Origin: Maricaulis sp963976135 | GTDB taxonomy: Bacteria > Pseudomonadota > Alphaproteobacteria > Caulobacterales > Maricaulaceae | Assembly (NCBI RefSeq): GCF_963976135.1 | Contig: NZ_CAXBKN010000052.1 | Location: 1-21,479, forward strand | Length of the DNA: 21,479 bases | Direction: 5' to 3' | Part shown: one piece after another, positions 1 through 7,980 of the stretch | Position numbering within the stretch: position 1 is the first letter of the stretch | Layout: each line of letters starts with the position of its first letter | Program-made: the position numbers and the translations under genes | The notes under the pieces: generated by a model | Told to the model about the DNA's origin: nothing | The model's database searches: none | Seen by the model: the letters and a program-made list of their open reading frames with translations, nothing else

Positions 1-3
1 CCC

Positions 4-2169
4 GTGTCCTCCGAATCGTCATCTCGCGCCTCGATCCTGTTTCCGCTGCCCTTGCCGGAGGCCTTCGACTATCTCGTGCCCGAAGGGCTCGAGCTGGGCT
101 TGGGCGATCATGTGCTGGCACCGCTGGGCAAGCGGATGGTGCATGGGGTCGTCTGGGCGTTGAAACCGGGGCCTGGTGAGCGGGCGCTGAAATCGGTCGA
201 GGGTCCGATGGGCGGGGCGCCGCTGCCGGCGGGAACGCGTCAATTTGTTGACTGGCTGGCGCGCTATCTGGTGCAGCCGCCCGGCGTGATCCTGCGCTCC
301 GTGCTGCGCAGCGCTGAGGCGCTGAAACCCTCGCCGACCGAAACCCTTTACTGCGTCAGCGGCACTGAAGCGCCGCGCATGACATCGGCGCGCGCGGCGG
401 TGCTCGATGTGGCGTTGGCGCTGGGGGAGGCCTCGGCCGCCGATCTTGCGCGCGAAGCCGGTGTCGGGTCGGGCGTGGTCAAGGGGCTGGCGACGGCGGG
501 CGCGCTGACCGCGATCAGCCGGCCGATCGATCCGCCCTATGGTATTCCCGATCCCGAAGCCGAAGGCCTGTCGCTGACGATGTTGCAGGCCGAGGCCGGC
601 GGCGTGTTGCGGCGGCTGGTGCGGGCGGGCGGATTCCAGAGCGCCCTGCTCGACGGGGTGACGGGCTCGGGCAAGACCGAGGTCTATTTCGAGGCGATTG
701 CCGAAGTGCTGCGCCGCCATCCCGATGGCCAGATCCTGATCATGCTGCCGGAAATCGCCCTGACGGCGGCTGTGCTGTCGCGCTTCGAGGCGCGTTTCGG
801 CTGCGCTCCGGCGATCTGGCATTCCGCCGCCGGGCCGAAAGTGCGGCGCCGCTGTTGGCGCGAGGTCGCCGAGGGGCGGGCGCGGATCGTGGTCGGCGCG
901 CGCTCGGCGCTGTTTTTGCCCTTCACCAATCTCAAACTCATCATTGTCGATGAGGAGCATGACCCGACCTATAAACAGGATGAGGGCCTGCCCTATCAGG
1001 GCCGTGACCTGGCCGTGCTGCGCGCCAAGATCGAGGGCGCGATGATCGTCCTCGCCTCGGCCACGCCCTCGCTGGAAAGCCTGACCAATGCCCAGGCCGG
1101 TCGCTATGTGCATGTGCGCCTGCCGGCACGGCCGGGCTCGGCGGTGCTGCCACAGGTCGACACGATCGATCTGCGCGAACATCCGCCCGAGGCCGGGCGC
1201 TGGATTTCGCCGCCTTTGATTTCAGCCATGGTGGAAACGCTGCAGGCCGGCGAGCAGGTGCTGCTCTATCTCAACCGGCGCGGCTATGCGCCGCTGGTGC
1301 TGTGCCGCGCCTGCGGTCACCGCATGACCTCGCCGGACACCCAGTCTTATCTGGTCGAGCATCGCTATACCGGGCGGCTGGTCTGTCATGTCACCGGGTT
1401 TTCCATGCCGCGGCCGAAATTCTGTCCCGAATGCCAGGCCGAGGACAGTCTCACCAGTGTCGGGCCCGGCGTCGAGCGCGTCGCCGAGGAAGCCAAACAT
1501 CTCTTCCCCGATGCGAAGATCGAGATCTATTCCTCCGACAGCGCCTCCGGCGCCGATCTGGTCGAGCGGATGGAGCGCGGCGAGATCGATATCCTGGTCG
1601 GCACCCAGATCGCCGCCAAGGGGCACAACTTCCCCAATCTGACCCTGGTCGGGGTGATCGATGCCGATCTGGGTCTCGCGGGCGGTGATCCGCGCGCCGG
1701 CGAGCGCACTTTCCAGACCCTGGTCCAGGTCGCCGGCCGCGCCGGCCGCGCCGAACGCCCGGGCCGCGCCCTGCTTCAGACCCACCAGCCCGAGCATGAA
1801 GCGATCCAGGCGCTGATCGCCGGCGATCGCGATGCCTTCCTCGAAACCGAAATGATGGCGCGCGAGGCACTCGGCCTGCCGCCCTTTGGCCGCATGGCAG
1901 CGATCAGCTTCCAGGCGCGCGATGTCGAGGCCGTCGAAGCCGCCGCCGGGCGTTATGCCGCCGCCGCACCGCTGACCGATGGTGTCGAGATCTGGGGGCC
2001 GGCCGAGCCGCCGCGCGCCCTGGTGCGCGGCTGGCACCGCCGCCGCATCCTGGTGCGCGCCGACAAGACGATTGATATCTCCGCCTATTTGCGGGCCTGG
2101 AAGACGCGGGTGAAAATCCCGCCCTCGATCCGGGTGACGATCGATGTCGATCCCTATAGTTTCATGTGA
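4..2169 (+). CDS. priA: Primosomal protein N' (PriA), replication restart 3'-5' helicase
   Basis: PriA recognises stalled forks and D-loops and starts reloading of the replicative helicase DnaB. The protein has 721 residues, the usual family size. The N-terminal DNA-binding region opens with the PriA-typical PLPEAFDYLVP. Walker A is GSGK at residues 221-224 and the DEEH box at 316-319. The C-terminus ends in the family-like IDVDPYSF. The zinc-binding insert is unusual. C434, C437, C474 and C477 are present, but the inner pairs read S443/T446 and C461/T464, so three of eight canonical cysteines are missing with spacing unchanged. The GTG at position 4 is the first usable start; its ribosome binding site lies outside the window, so a start further upstream cannot be excluded. 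priA next to the F1 ATP synthase operon is common in Alphaproteobacteria. Identity is certain; full function of the altered zinc region is not. Confidence 0.96.
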   Translation: MSSESSSRASILFPLPLPEAFDYLVPEGLELGLGDHVLAPLGKRMVHGVVWALKPGPGERALKSVEGPMGGAPLPAGTRQFVDWLARYLVQPPGVILRSVLRSAEALKPSPTETLYCVSGTEAPRMTSARAAVLDVALALGEASAADLAREAGVGSGVVKGLATAGALTAISRPIDPPYGIPDPEAEGLSLTMLQAEAGGVLRRLVRAGGFQSALLDGVTGSGKTEVYFEAIAEVLRRHPDGQILIMLPEIALTAAVLSRFEARFGCAPAIWHSAAGPKVRRRCWREVAEGRARIVVGARSALFLPFTNLKLIIVDEEHDPTYKQDEGLPYQGRDLAVLRAKIEGAMIVLASATPSLESLTNAQAGRYVHVRLPARPGSAVLPQVDTIDLREHPPEAGRWISPPLISAMVETLQAGEQVLLYLNRRGYAPLVLCRACGHRMTSPDTQSYLVEHRYTGRLVCHVTGFSMPRPKFCPECQAEDSLTSVGPGVERVAEEAKHLFPDAKIEIYSSDSASGADLVERMERGEIDILVGTQIAAKGHNFPNLTLVGVIDADLGLAGGDPRAGERTFQTLVQVAGRAGRAERPGRALLQTHQPEHEAIQALIAGDRDAFLETEMMAREALGLPPFGRMAAISFQARDVEAVEAAAGRYAAAAPLTDGVEIWGPAEPPRALVRGWHRRRILVRADKTIDISAYLRAWKTRVKIPPSIRVTIDVDPYSFM

Positions 2170-2190
2170 GCACCACCGGGAATCACCCTC

Positions 2191-2937
2191 ATGCTTGAAT
2201 TATTGTCTACGCCAGAGATCTGGCTGTCGCTGGCAACCCTGACCTTTCTGGAAATCATTCTCGGCGTCGATAATGTGATCTTCGTCGCCCTCATGGCCGG
2301 TCGCCTGCCCGAGGCGAGACGGGCCTCGGCGCGCACGCTCGGTCTCGCCATGGCGCTGGTTTTCCGCGTCATCATGCTGATGGGTCTGGTGTGGATGGCG
2401 CATCTGGAGGCCGACCTGTTCGTGGTCTTCGATCACGGCGTCTCCTGGCGCGATCTGATCCTGCTCGGCGGCGGCATTTTTCTGCTCACCAAGGGCACGC
2501 TGGAAATCCACCATACTGTCGAGGGCGTCAGCCAGGTGCCGAAAAACGGGGCCGGTGAAGCATTCCTGATGATCGTCGCCCAGATCACCGTGATCGATAT
2601 CGTCTTCTCGCTCGATTCGGTCATCACCGCTGTTGGCATGACCGATCATGTGCCGATCATGATCACCGCCGTGGTGATCGCGATGGGGGTGATGTTGTTC
2701 GCCGCCGGCGCGGTCGCGCGCTTCATTGAAAATCACCCGACGACGAAAATGCTGGCCCTGGCCTTCCTGCTGCTGATCGGCATGTCGCTGATCGCCGATG
2801 GTCTCGGCTTCCACATTCCGCGCGGCTATCTCTATTTCGCGATCGCCTTCTCGCTCTTCGTCGAAGTGCTCAACATCGTCGCCCTGAAGGCCCGTTCCGG
2901 CATCTCGCACCCGAAGGATGGCAATGCGGCGGGCTAG
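2191..2937 (+). CDS. TerC family integral membrane protein (probable metal ion exporter)
   Basis: This 248-residue, very hydrophobic protein has about seven predicted membrane helices (roughly 10-32, 48-70, 80-100, 125-148, 152-172, 185-205, 212-232). It carries the two TerC/YgdQ-type signature segments with acidic residues inside the membrane: E21 and D27-N28 in LEIILGVDNVIF, and D142-S143 in VFSLDSV. TerC-family proteins have been linked to tellurium resistance and, for several members, to manganese export; the substrate here cannot be told from sequence. It starts 21 bases after priA with only a weak purine-rich ribosome binding site, so it is probably co-transcribed with priA. It separates priA from the atp operon. 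No gene symbol is assigned because this subfamily has no agreed one. Confidence 0.9.
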   Translation: MLELLSTPEIWLSLATLTFLEIILGVDNVIFVALMAGRLPEARRASARTLGLAMALVFRVIMLMGLVWMAHLEADLFVVFDHGVSWRDLILLGGGIFLLTKGTLEIHHTVEGVSQVPKNGAGEAFLMIVAQITVIDIVFSLDSVITAVGMTDHVPIMITAVVIAMGVMLFAAGAVARFIENHPTTKMLALAFLLLIGMSLIADGLGFHIPRGYLYFAIAFSLFVEVLNIVALKARSGISHPKDGNAAG

Positions 2938-2983
2938 CGGAGTCCGGCAGCCGGTCAGCGGCAGGCCAGCGCGTTGTTGGCGG

Positions 2984-3011
2984 CAGGACTGTGCGTCCTG
3001 AACGGCAGGAC
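2984..3011 (+). repeat. Mutually exclusive hairpin elements downstream of terC
   Basis: CAGGAC (2984-2989), GTCCTG (2995-3000) and CAGGAC (3006-3011) lie in a row with 5-base gaps. The middle element can pair with the left copy or, with one extra base pair, the right copy. There is no U-tract, so this is not a standard intrinsic terminator. It sits about 45 bases after the terC stop codon. Confidence 0.4.
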
Positions 3012-3320
3012 GGCACGACAGGCCGGCCCGGCAGGAGATTCGCCCGGCGGCGACCGTCAGCCGGCGCGGCGCGTGCTGTAAGAATCCGGGTTCGAAATAA
3101 AGCTGAACGCCGCCCCAGGTCGAAGCCCGACCCACGCCCCGCGGCAGGTCCGGCGATGGATGCATGCTCCAATTAGCGTGTTTTCACAGGCGTTTAAGGC
3201 GTTTGCGGCGGTCCGATTGACGCGGTGATCACGCCACGAATCCCGTCCATCCCCGCGATTTCAGCCCCGTGGCCGGCCGGCCGCCAGCCGCCCGCCTGCT
3301 GAATCGGTACGCGCTCCGGC

Positions 3321-3349
3321 TTGCTGCGCTGATCACCCTGTGCTATCGC
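3321..3349 (+). promoter_or_regulatory. Candidate promoter of the atpHAGDC operon
   Basis: TTGCTGC (3321-3327), a 14-base spacer and GCTATCGC (3342-3349) partly match the Caulobacter-type housekeeping promoter, TTGACGS - 10 to 14 bases - GCTANAWC: 5 of 7 positions at -35 and 6 of 8 at -10, counting N as a match. It would give a leader of roughly 120 bases before atpH. A perfect TTGACGC at 3217-3223 has no good -10 partner and was judged second best. The call rests on sequence match alone. Confidence 0.35.
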
Positions 3350-3364
3350 AGCGCCGAACCCCGA

Positions 3365-3391
3365 GGACGGGTAGCGCAAGCTTGCTCGTCC
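3365..3391 (+). other. Stem-loop with GCAA tetraloop in the presumed atpH leader
   Basis: GGACG (3365-3369) pairs with CGTCC (3387-3391), and an inner AGC-GCAA-GCT forms a short stem capped by a GNRA-type loop. Between them is an asymmetric internal loop. It falls between the candidate promoter and the atpH start. It could stabilise the operon mRNA, but the stem is short and no function is demonstrated. Confidence 0.3.
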
Positions 3392-3473
3392 AATCGTACA
3401 AATCGTTGAATTTCAAGTGTTTGCACCTTCCGGTGAATTCCAGGCACTTCCCCAGCCAGAGAGTGACGTCACG

Positions 3474-4034
3474 GTGAGCACCGGCGAAGACGCCATCACA
3501 GCCAATGCTGCAGGTCGCTACGCGAAAGCAGTATTCGAGCTGGCCAAGACAAGCGGCAGCCTCGATGCGGTTGCAGCTGATCTGTCGGCCCTGCGCGCAG
3601 CGCTCGAGACCTCGGACGAATTGTCCGACGTCCTGACCTCGCCGCTGTATTCGGCCGAGCACAAAACCGGCGTGTTGTTCGCGCTGGCCGACAAGGCTGG
3701 CTTCAACGCGCTGACAAAGAACGCTTTCGGCGTCGTGGCGGAAAACCGCCGTGCTGCCGAACTCGGCGATATCGCGACGATTTTCGCGGCCCTGCTCGAT
3801 GCCGATCGCGGCATTGTGCGGGCTGATGTGAGCTCGGCCGCAGCGCTGACCAAGAAACAGACTGAAGCCCTTGCGGCTTCTCTGAAAAGTGCCTTCGGGC
3901 GCGAAATCGAAGTTCGCACAAACGTGCGTCCTGAATTAATGGGCGGGCTGATCGTCAAGATTGGTTCCCGTATGTTCGACTCATCTCTCCGCACCAAGCT
4001 GGACGGGATGAAGAATGCGATGAAAGAGGCGTAG
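3474..4034 (+). CDS. atpH: ATP synthase F1 subunit delta (OSCP)
   Basis: The delta subunit caps the F1 alpha3-beta3 head and joins it to the peripheral stalk (b subunits). From the GTG at 3474 the product has 186 residues, the family size. It begins with the expected GRYAKAVFELA segment soon after the start and ends with the conserved GGLIVKIGSRMFDSSL region. The frame is open back to a GTG at 3417, but those 19 extra residues look unlike any delta N-terminus. The 3474 start also has a purine-rich GAGAG about ten bases upstream, so I prefer it. It is the first gene of atpHAGDC, the F1-only arrangement typical of Alphaproteobacteria, where F0 genes lie elsewhere. The stop is 3 bases before atpA. 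Confidence 0.93.
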   Translation: MSTGEDAITANAAGRYAKAVFELAKTSGSLDAVAADLSALRAALETSDELSDVLTSPLYSAEHKTGVLFALADKAGFNALTKNAFGVVAENRRAAELGDIATIFAALLDADRGIVRADVSSAAALTKKQTEALAASLKSAFGREIEVRTNVRPELMGGLIVKIGSRMFDSSLRTKLDGMKNAMKEA

Positions 4035-4037
4035 GCC

Positions 4038-5570
4038 ATGGACATCCGGGCTGCAGAGATTTCTGCGATCCTGAAGGATCAGATCAAAAATTACGGCACC
4101 GAAGCGAAGGTTTCGGATGTCGGTCGTGTGCTGTCCGTCGGTGACGGTATTGCGCGCGTTTACGGCCTCGATGAGGTCGCGGCTGGTGAGCTCGTCGAGT
4201 TCCCGGGCGGGATTAAGGGCATGGCCCTCAATCTGGAACGCGACAATGTCGGTTGCGTGATCTTCGGTGAAGACCGGGGCATCAAGGAAGGCGACACCGT
4301 CAAACGTCTCGGCGCTATCGTCGATACCTCTGTCGGCAAAGGCCTTCTCGGCCGCGTCGTGGACGGTCTCGGTGAGCCGATCGATGGCAAGGGTCCATTG
4401 ACCGATGTCGCCGAGCGCCGCCGCGTCGACGTCAAGGCGCCGGGCATTATCCCCCGCAAATCGGTTCACGAACCGATGGCAACGGGCATCAAGGCGATCG
4501 ACGCCATGATCCCGGTCGGCCGTGGCCAGCGCGAGCTGATCATTGGTGACCGCCAGACCGGCAAGACCGCAATCGCGCTCGACACCATTCTGAACCAGAA
4601 GGCGATCAACCAGGGCAATGATGAGAGCGCCAAGCTCTACTGCATCTATGTCGCGATCGGCCAGAAACGTTCGACGGTCGCCCAGATCGTCAAGACGCTC
4701 GAGGAAAATGGCGCGATGGATTACACCATCGTCGTGGCCGCAACGGCATCGGATCCTGCACCCATGCAGTTCCTGGCACCGTTTACCGCCTCTGCCATGG
4801 GCGAATATTTCCGCGATAACGGCATGCACGCGCTGATCGTCTATGATGATCTGTCCAAGCAGGCTGTTGCCTATCGCCAGATGTCCCTGCTGCTGCGCCG
4901 CCCGCCGGGCCGCGAAGCCTATCCGGGCGATGTCTTCTATCTTCACTCTCGTCTGCTCGAGCGTTCGGCCAAGCTGAACGAAGCGAATGGTTCCGGCTCG
5001 ATGACGGCTCTGCCTATCATTGAAACCCAGGCCAATGACGTCTCCGCCTATATTCCGACCAATGTGATCTCGATCACTGACGGCCAGATCTTCCTGGAAA
5101 CCGACCTGTTCTACCAGGGCATCCGCCCGGCCGTGAATGTCGGCCTGTCGGTGTCTCGCGTGGGTTCGGCTGCCCAGACCAAGGCGATGAAGCAGGTTGC
5201 CGGCAAGATGAAGGGCGAACTGGCCCAGTACCGCGAAATGGCGGCCTTTGCCCAGTTCGGTTCCGATCTCGACGCCGCGACGCAAAAGCTGCTGAGCCGT
5301 GGCCAGCGCCTGACCGAGCTTCTGAAACAGCCGCAATTCTCGCCGCTGTCGATGGAAGAACAGGTCTGCGCGATCTATGCCGGTACACGCGGCTATCTCG
5401 ACGGCATCGCAATCGGCGACATCAAGCGTTTTGAGGCAGACCTCCTGCGTCATCTCCATGCCGAGCATGCCTCTCTCATGGCGGCGATCCGCGATGAGAA
5501 AAAGGTTAGCGATGAATCTGAGGCCAAGCTGAAGGGCGTTCTGGACAAGTTCACCGAACATTTCGCGTGA
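4038..5570 (+). CDS. atpA: ATP synthase F1 subunit alpha
   Basis: This is the non-catalytic nucleotide-binding subunit of the F1 hexamer, 510 residues as expected. It has the N-terminal helix that contacts delta (AAEISAILKDQIKNY), the P-loop GDRQTGKT at residues 170-177 and the SRVGSAAQ segment. R374 in that segment is the arginine finger reaching into the beta catalytic site. Lysine K176 and threonine T177 of the P-loop are intact. It starts 3 bases after atpH with GAGGCG upstream, implying tight translational coupling. No truncation or unusual residue was seen. Confidence 0.98.
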   Translation: MDIRAAEISAILKDQIKNYGTEAKVSDVGRVLSVGDGIARVYGLDEVAAGELVEFPGGIKGMALNLERDNVGCVIFGEDRGIKEGDTVKRLGAIVDTSVGKGLLGRVVDGLGEPIDGKGPLTDVAERRRVDVKAPGIIPRKSVHEPMATGIKAIDAMIPVGRGQRELIIGDRQTGKTAIALDTILNQKAINQGNDESAKLYCIYVAIGQKRSTVAQIVKTLEENGAMDYTIVVAATASDPAPMQFLAPFTASAMGEYFRDNGMHALIVYDDLSKQAVAYRQMSLLLRRPPGREAYPGDVFYLHSRLLERSAKLNEANGSGSMTALPIIETQANDVSAYIPTNVISITDGQIFLETDLFYQGIRPAVNVGLSVSRVGSAAQTKAMKQVAGKMKGELAQYREMAAFAQFGSDLDAATQKLLSRGQRLTELLKQPQFSPLSMEEQVCAIYAGTRGYLDGIAIGDIKRFEADLLRHLHAEHASLMAAIRDEKKVSDESEAKLKGVLDKFTEHFA

Positions 5571-5602
5571 ATTTGAACCGTAACGACCGCTAGGAGTGCC
5601 GC

Positions 5603-6490
5603 ATGGCGAGCCTTAAGGACCTTCGAAATCGTATCGCCAGCGTGAAATCCACGCAGAAGATCACCAAGGCGATGCAGATGGTGTCAGCGGCCAAGCTGCG
5701 CCGGGCCCAGGAAGCCGCGGAAGCCGCGCGCCCCTATGCCGGGCGCATGGCTGCCGTGATGGCGAACCTGTCCAATTCAATGGCCGGTTCACCGGGGGCC
5801 TCACCGCTCCTGGTCGGCACTGGCAGCGATGAGACGCGTTTGCTGCTCGTCATGACGGCCGATCGTGGCCTGTGTGGCGGATTCAACACCAATATCGCCC
5901 GCCTGGCACGGGCTCGTGTCAACGAGCTGCAGCGCGCCGGCAAGACCGTCAAGATCATCTGCGTCGGCAAGAAGGGCTATGATCAGCTGAAGCGCCAGTT
6001 CGCCCCGCTGATCATCAAAATGTTCGACCTGAAGGCCGAAAAGACCCTCAATGGCGCCGTCGCCGGACGTATCGGTGACGAGATCACCTATATGTTCGAA
6101 GCTGGCGAATTCGACGTTTGTGAAATCCTTGCTTCGGAATTCATTTCGGTGATCTCGCAGAAGCCGTATTCGAAAGTATTGATCCCGGCGATCGATGCAA
6201 TCGAGGACGGAGCCGATCGGCCCGACACGGACGGCAGCGTCTATGATGCCGAACCGGACGAGGAAACCATCCTCAACGCCTTGTTGCCGCGCTATATCAC
6301 GACCGTAATTCTGTCGACGCTGCTGGAAAATTCGGCTGGCGAAATGGGGGCCCGCATGGCCGCCATGGATAATGCCACCCGTAATGCCGGCGAACTGATC
6401 GACAAGTTGAACCTTCTTTATAACCGCACCCGTCAGGCGCAAATCACGACGGAGTTGACCGAAATCATCTCCGGCGCCGAAGCTCTCTAG
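5603..6490 (+). CDS. atpG: ATP synthase F1 subunit gamma
   Basis: Gamma is the rotating central shaft of ATP synthase and drives conformational change in the alpha/beta head. The 295-residue product has the two long terminal helices that form the coiled-coil shaft: an N-terminal LRNRIASVKSTQKITKAMQM segment, and a C-terminal one ending NRTRQAQITTELTEIISGA. The signature DRGLCGGFN lies in the Rossmann-like middle domain. An excellent ribosome binding site, TAGGAG at 5591-5596, lies 6 bases before the ATG. The 32-base gap after atpA is the second widest between genes within the operon and holds no obvious structure. Confidence 0.97.
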   Translation: MASLKDLRNRIASVKSTQKITKAMQMVSAAKLRRAQEAAEAARPYAGRMAAVMANLSNSMAGSPGASPLLVGTGSDETRLLLVMTADRGLCGGFNTNIARLARARVNELQRAGKTVKIICVGKKGYDQLKRQFAPLIIKMFDLKAEKTLNGAVAGRIGDEITYMFEAGEFDVCEILASEFISVISQKPYSKVLIPAIDAIEDGADRPDTDGSVYDAEPDEETILNALLPRYITTVILSTLLENSAGEMGARMAAMDNATRNAGELIDKLNLLYNRTRQAQITTELTEIISGAEAL

Positions 6491-6508
6491 ACGAGGGGAA
6501 GACCAATC

Positions 6509-7948
6509 ATGAGCACTCTTAAAGGCCGTATTGTCCAGATCACCGGCGCCGTCGTCGACGTCGAGTTCGATGGTGGATTGCCCAACATCCTCAACGCCTT
6601 GCTGTCGACCAATGACGGCAAGCCGCTGACCCTCGAAGTTTCGCAGCATCTCGGCGAGAACACGGTTCGCACCATCGCCATGGATGCGACCGAGGGCCTG
6701 CAGCGCGGCGTTGAAGTGACCGACACTGGTGGCCCGATCATGGTTCCCGTCGGCCCGGGCACGCTCGGCCGCATCATGAACGTGACCGGCGCGCCGATCG
6801 ATGAGGCGGGCGATATCCCGCACACGATGACGGCCCCGATTCACCGTCCGGCTCCATCCTTTGCCGAACAGGCGACGGAAGCTGAAATCCTGCCAACCGG
6901 CATCAAGGTTGTCGACCTGCTTTGCCCCTACGCCAAGGGCGGCAAGATCGGCCTGTTCGGCGGCGCCGGCGTTGGCAAGACGGTTCTGATCCAGGAGCTG
7001 ATCAACAACATCGCGAAGATGTTCGGTGGCTACTCGGTTTTCGCCGGTGTTGGCGAGCGGACCCGTGAAGGTAACGATCTTTACTGGGAAATGATCGAAT
7101 CAGGCGTCAACAAGGACCCGAAAGAGCATGATGGCTCGACCGAAGGTTCGCGTTGTTCGCTGGTCTTCGGCCAGATGAACGAGCCTCCGGGAGCCCGCGC
7201 CCGCGTCGCCCTGTCGGGTCTCGCCCAGGCTGAATATTTCCGCGATGAAGAGGGCAAGGACGTTCTCTTCTTCGTCGACAATATCTTCCGCTTCACCCAG
7301 GCCGGTTCCGAAGTGTCCGCCCTGCTCGGCCGTATCCCGTCCGCGGTGGGCTATCAGCCAACCCTGTCGACGGATATGGGCGCCCTGCAGGAACGCATCA
7401 CCTCGACGAACAAGGGTTCGATCACCTCGGTGCAGGCCGTTTACGTGCCCGCCGATGACCTGACCGACCCGGCGCCTGCCACCACCTTCGCCCACCTCGA
7501 TGCGACGACGGTTCTCAATCGTGCGATCTCGGAAAAGGGCATCTATCCGGCTGTGGATCCACTCGATTCGACCTCGCGTATTCTCGAGCCTCGCATTGTC
7601 GGCGACGATCACTACAACACCGCCCGCCGGGTCCAGGAAACGCTTCAGCGCTACAAGGCCCTGCAGGACATCATCGCCATCCTCGGCATGGACGAGCTGT
7701 CCGAAGAGGACAAGATGCTGGTGACCCGTGCCCGCAAGATCGAGCGTTTCCTGTCGCAGCCATTCGACGTCGCCGAAATCTTCACCGGCTTCCCGGGTAT
7801 CCAGGTGCCTGTGGCGGACACGGTCAAGGGCTTCAAGGCGATCTGTGACGGCGAGTATGATCACCTTCCCGAGCAGGCCTTCTACATGGTCGGCACGATC
7901 GAAGACGCGGTGAAAAAAGCCGAGAAAATGGCTGCGGAGGCCGCATAA
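6509..7948 (+). CDS. atpD: ATP synthase F1 subunit beta (catalytic)
   Basis: Beta carries the catalytic sites of ATP synthase. The product has 479 residues. It shows the P-loop GGAGVGKT at 151-158, the GERTREGNDL segment with the catalytic glutamate region, the ALLGRIPSAVGYQPTL signature, and the DELSEED lever at residues 395-401 that contacts gamma. A GAGGGG ribosome binding site precedes the ATG. It is followed after 32 bases by atpC, with a hairpin in the gap that covers the atpC ribosome binding site. All key motifs are intact. Confidence 0.98.
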   Translation: MSTLKGRIVQITGAVVDVEFDGGLPNILNALLSTNDGKPLTLEVSQHLGENTVRTIAMDATEGLQRGVEVTDTGGPIMVPVGPGTLGRIMNVTGAPIDEAGDIPHTMTAPIHRPAPSFAEQATEAEILPTGIKVVDLLCPYAKGGKIGLFGGAGVGKTVLIQELINNIAKMFGGYSVFAGVGERTREGNDLYWEMIESGVNKDPKEHDGSTEGSRCSLVFGQMNEPPGARARVALSGLAQAEYFRDEEGKDVLFFVDNIFRFTQAGSEVSALLGRIPSAVGYQPTLSTDMGALQERITSTNKGSITSVQAVYVPADDLTDPAPATTFAHLDATTVLNRAISEKGIYPAVDPLDSTSRILEPRIVGDDHYNTARRVQETLQRYKALQDIIAILGMDELSEEDKMLVTRARKIERFLSQPFDVAEIFTGFPGIQVPVADTVKGFKAICDGEYDHLPEQAFYMVGTIEDAVKKAEKMAAEAA

Positions 7949-7953
7949 GCGGT

Positions 7954-7973
7954 CTCCGGCATTAGCCGGAGGA
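7954..7973 (+). promoter_or_regulatory. Hairpin occluding the atpC ribosome binding site
   Basis: CTCCGGC (7954-7960), loop ATTA (7961-7964) and GCCGGAG (7965-7971) form a perfect 7-bp stem, extendable by a T-G wobble. The atpC Shine-Dalgarno GGAGGA (7968-7973) makes up its 3' arm. The atpD stop at 7946-7948 lies only 5 bases before the stem, so a ribosome finishing atpD would be expected to melt it. This suggests translational coupling that keeps epsilon synthesis tied to, and below, beta synthesis. Confidence 0.6.
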
Positions 7974-7980
7974 ATACCTG

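Larger units (their letters stand above)
2938..3473. other. Gene-free intergenic stretch between terC and atpH
   Basis: I find no convincing coding sequence in these roughly 535 bases; short open frames here are arginine- and proline-rich and resemble nothing known. The stretch holds two mutually exclusive small hairpins near its start (2984-3011) and an 8-bp palindrome GTGATCAC at 3225-3232. It also has three GANTC sites, the CcrM methylation motif of this bacterial class (3082, 3238, 3301), a perfect TTGACGC at 3217-3223, a candidate promoter at 3321-3349 and a small stem-loop at 3365-3391. It probably holds the atp operon promoter and leader. A small RNA is possible but not shown. Confidence 0.5.

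Noticed and set aside
3088..3098. tRNA T-loop-like GGGTTCGAAAT
   Set aside because: The flanking bases do not form a T stem and no acceptor, D or anticodon arms can be drawn around it.
2991..3176. 61-codon frame in the terC-atpH gap
   Set aside because: Arginine-rich low-information product, no ribosome binding site and no known family. It is better explained as noncoding GC-rich DNA.
3082..3305. Three GANTC (CcrM-type) sites upstream of atpH as a cell-cycle switch
   Set aside because: Sites of four fixed bases are expected every few hundred bases, so three in about 220 bp is not strong evidence for methylation control.
3981..5561. 526-codon open frame antisense to atpA, and similar long antisense frames (19-1182, 2200-3165, 5801-6844, 7100-8101)
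   Set aside because: They lie opposite genes with complete, unmistakable motifs. Their translations are histidine-, arginine- and aspartate-rich and resemble no family, a common effect of GC-rich codon usage.
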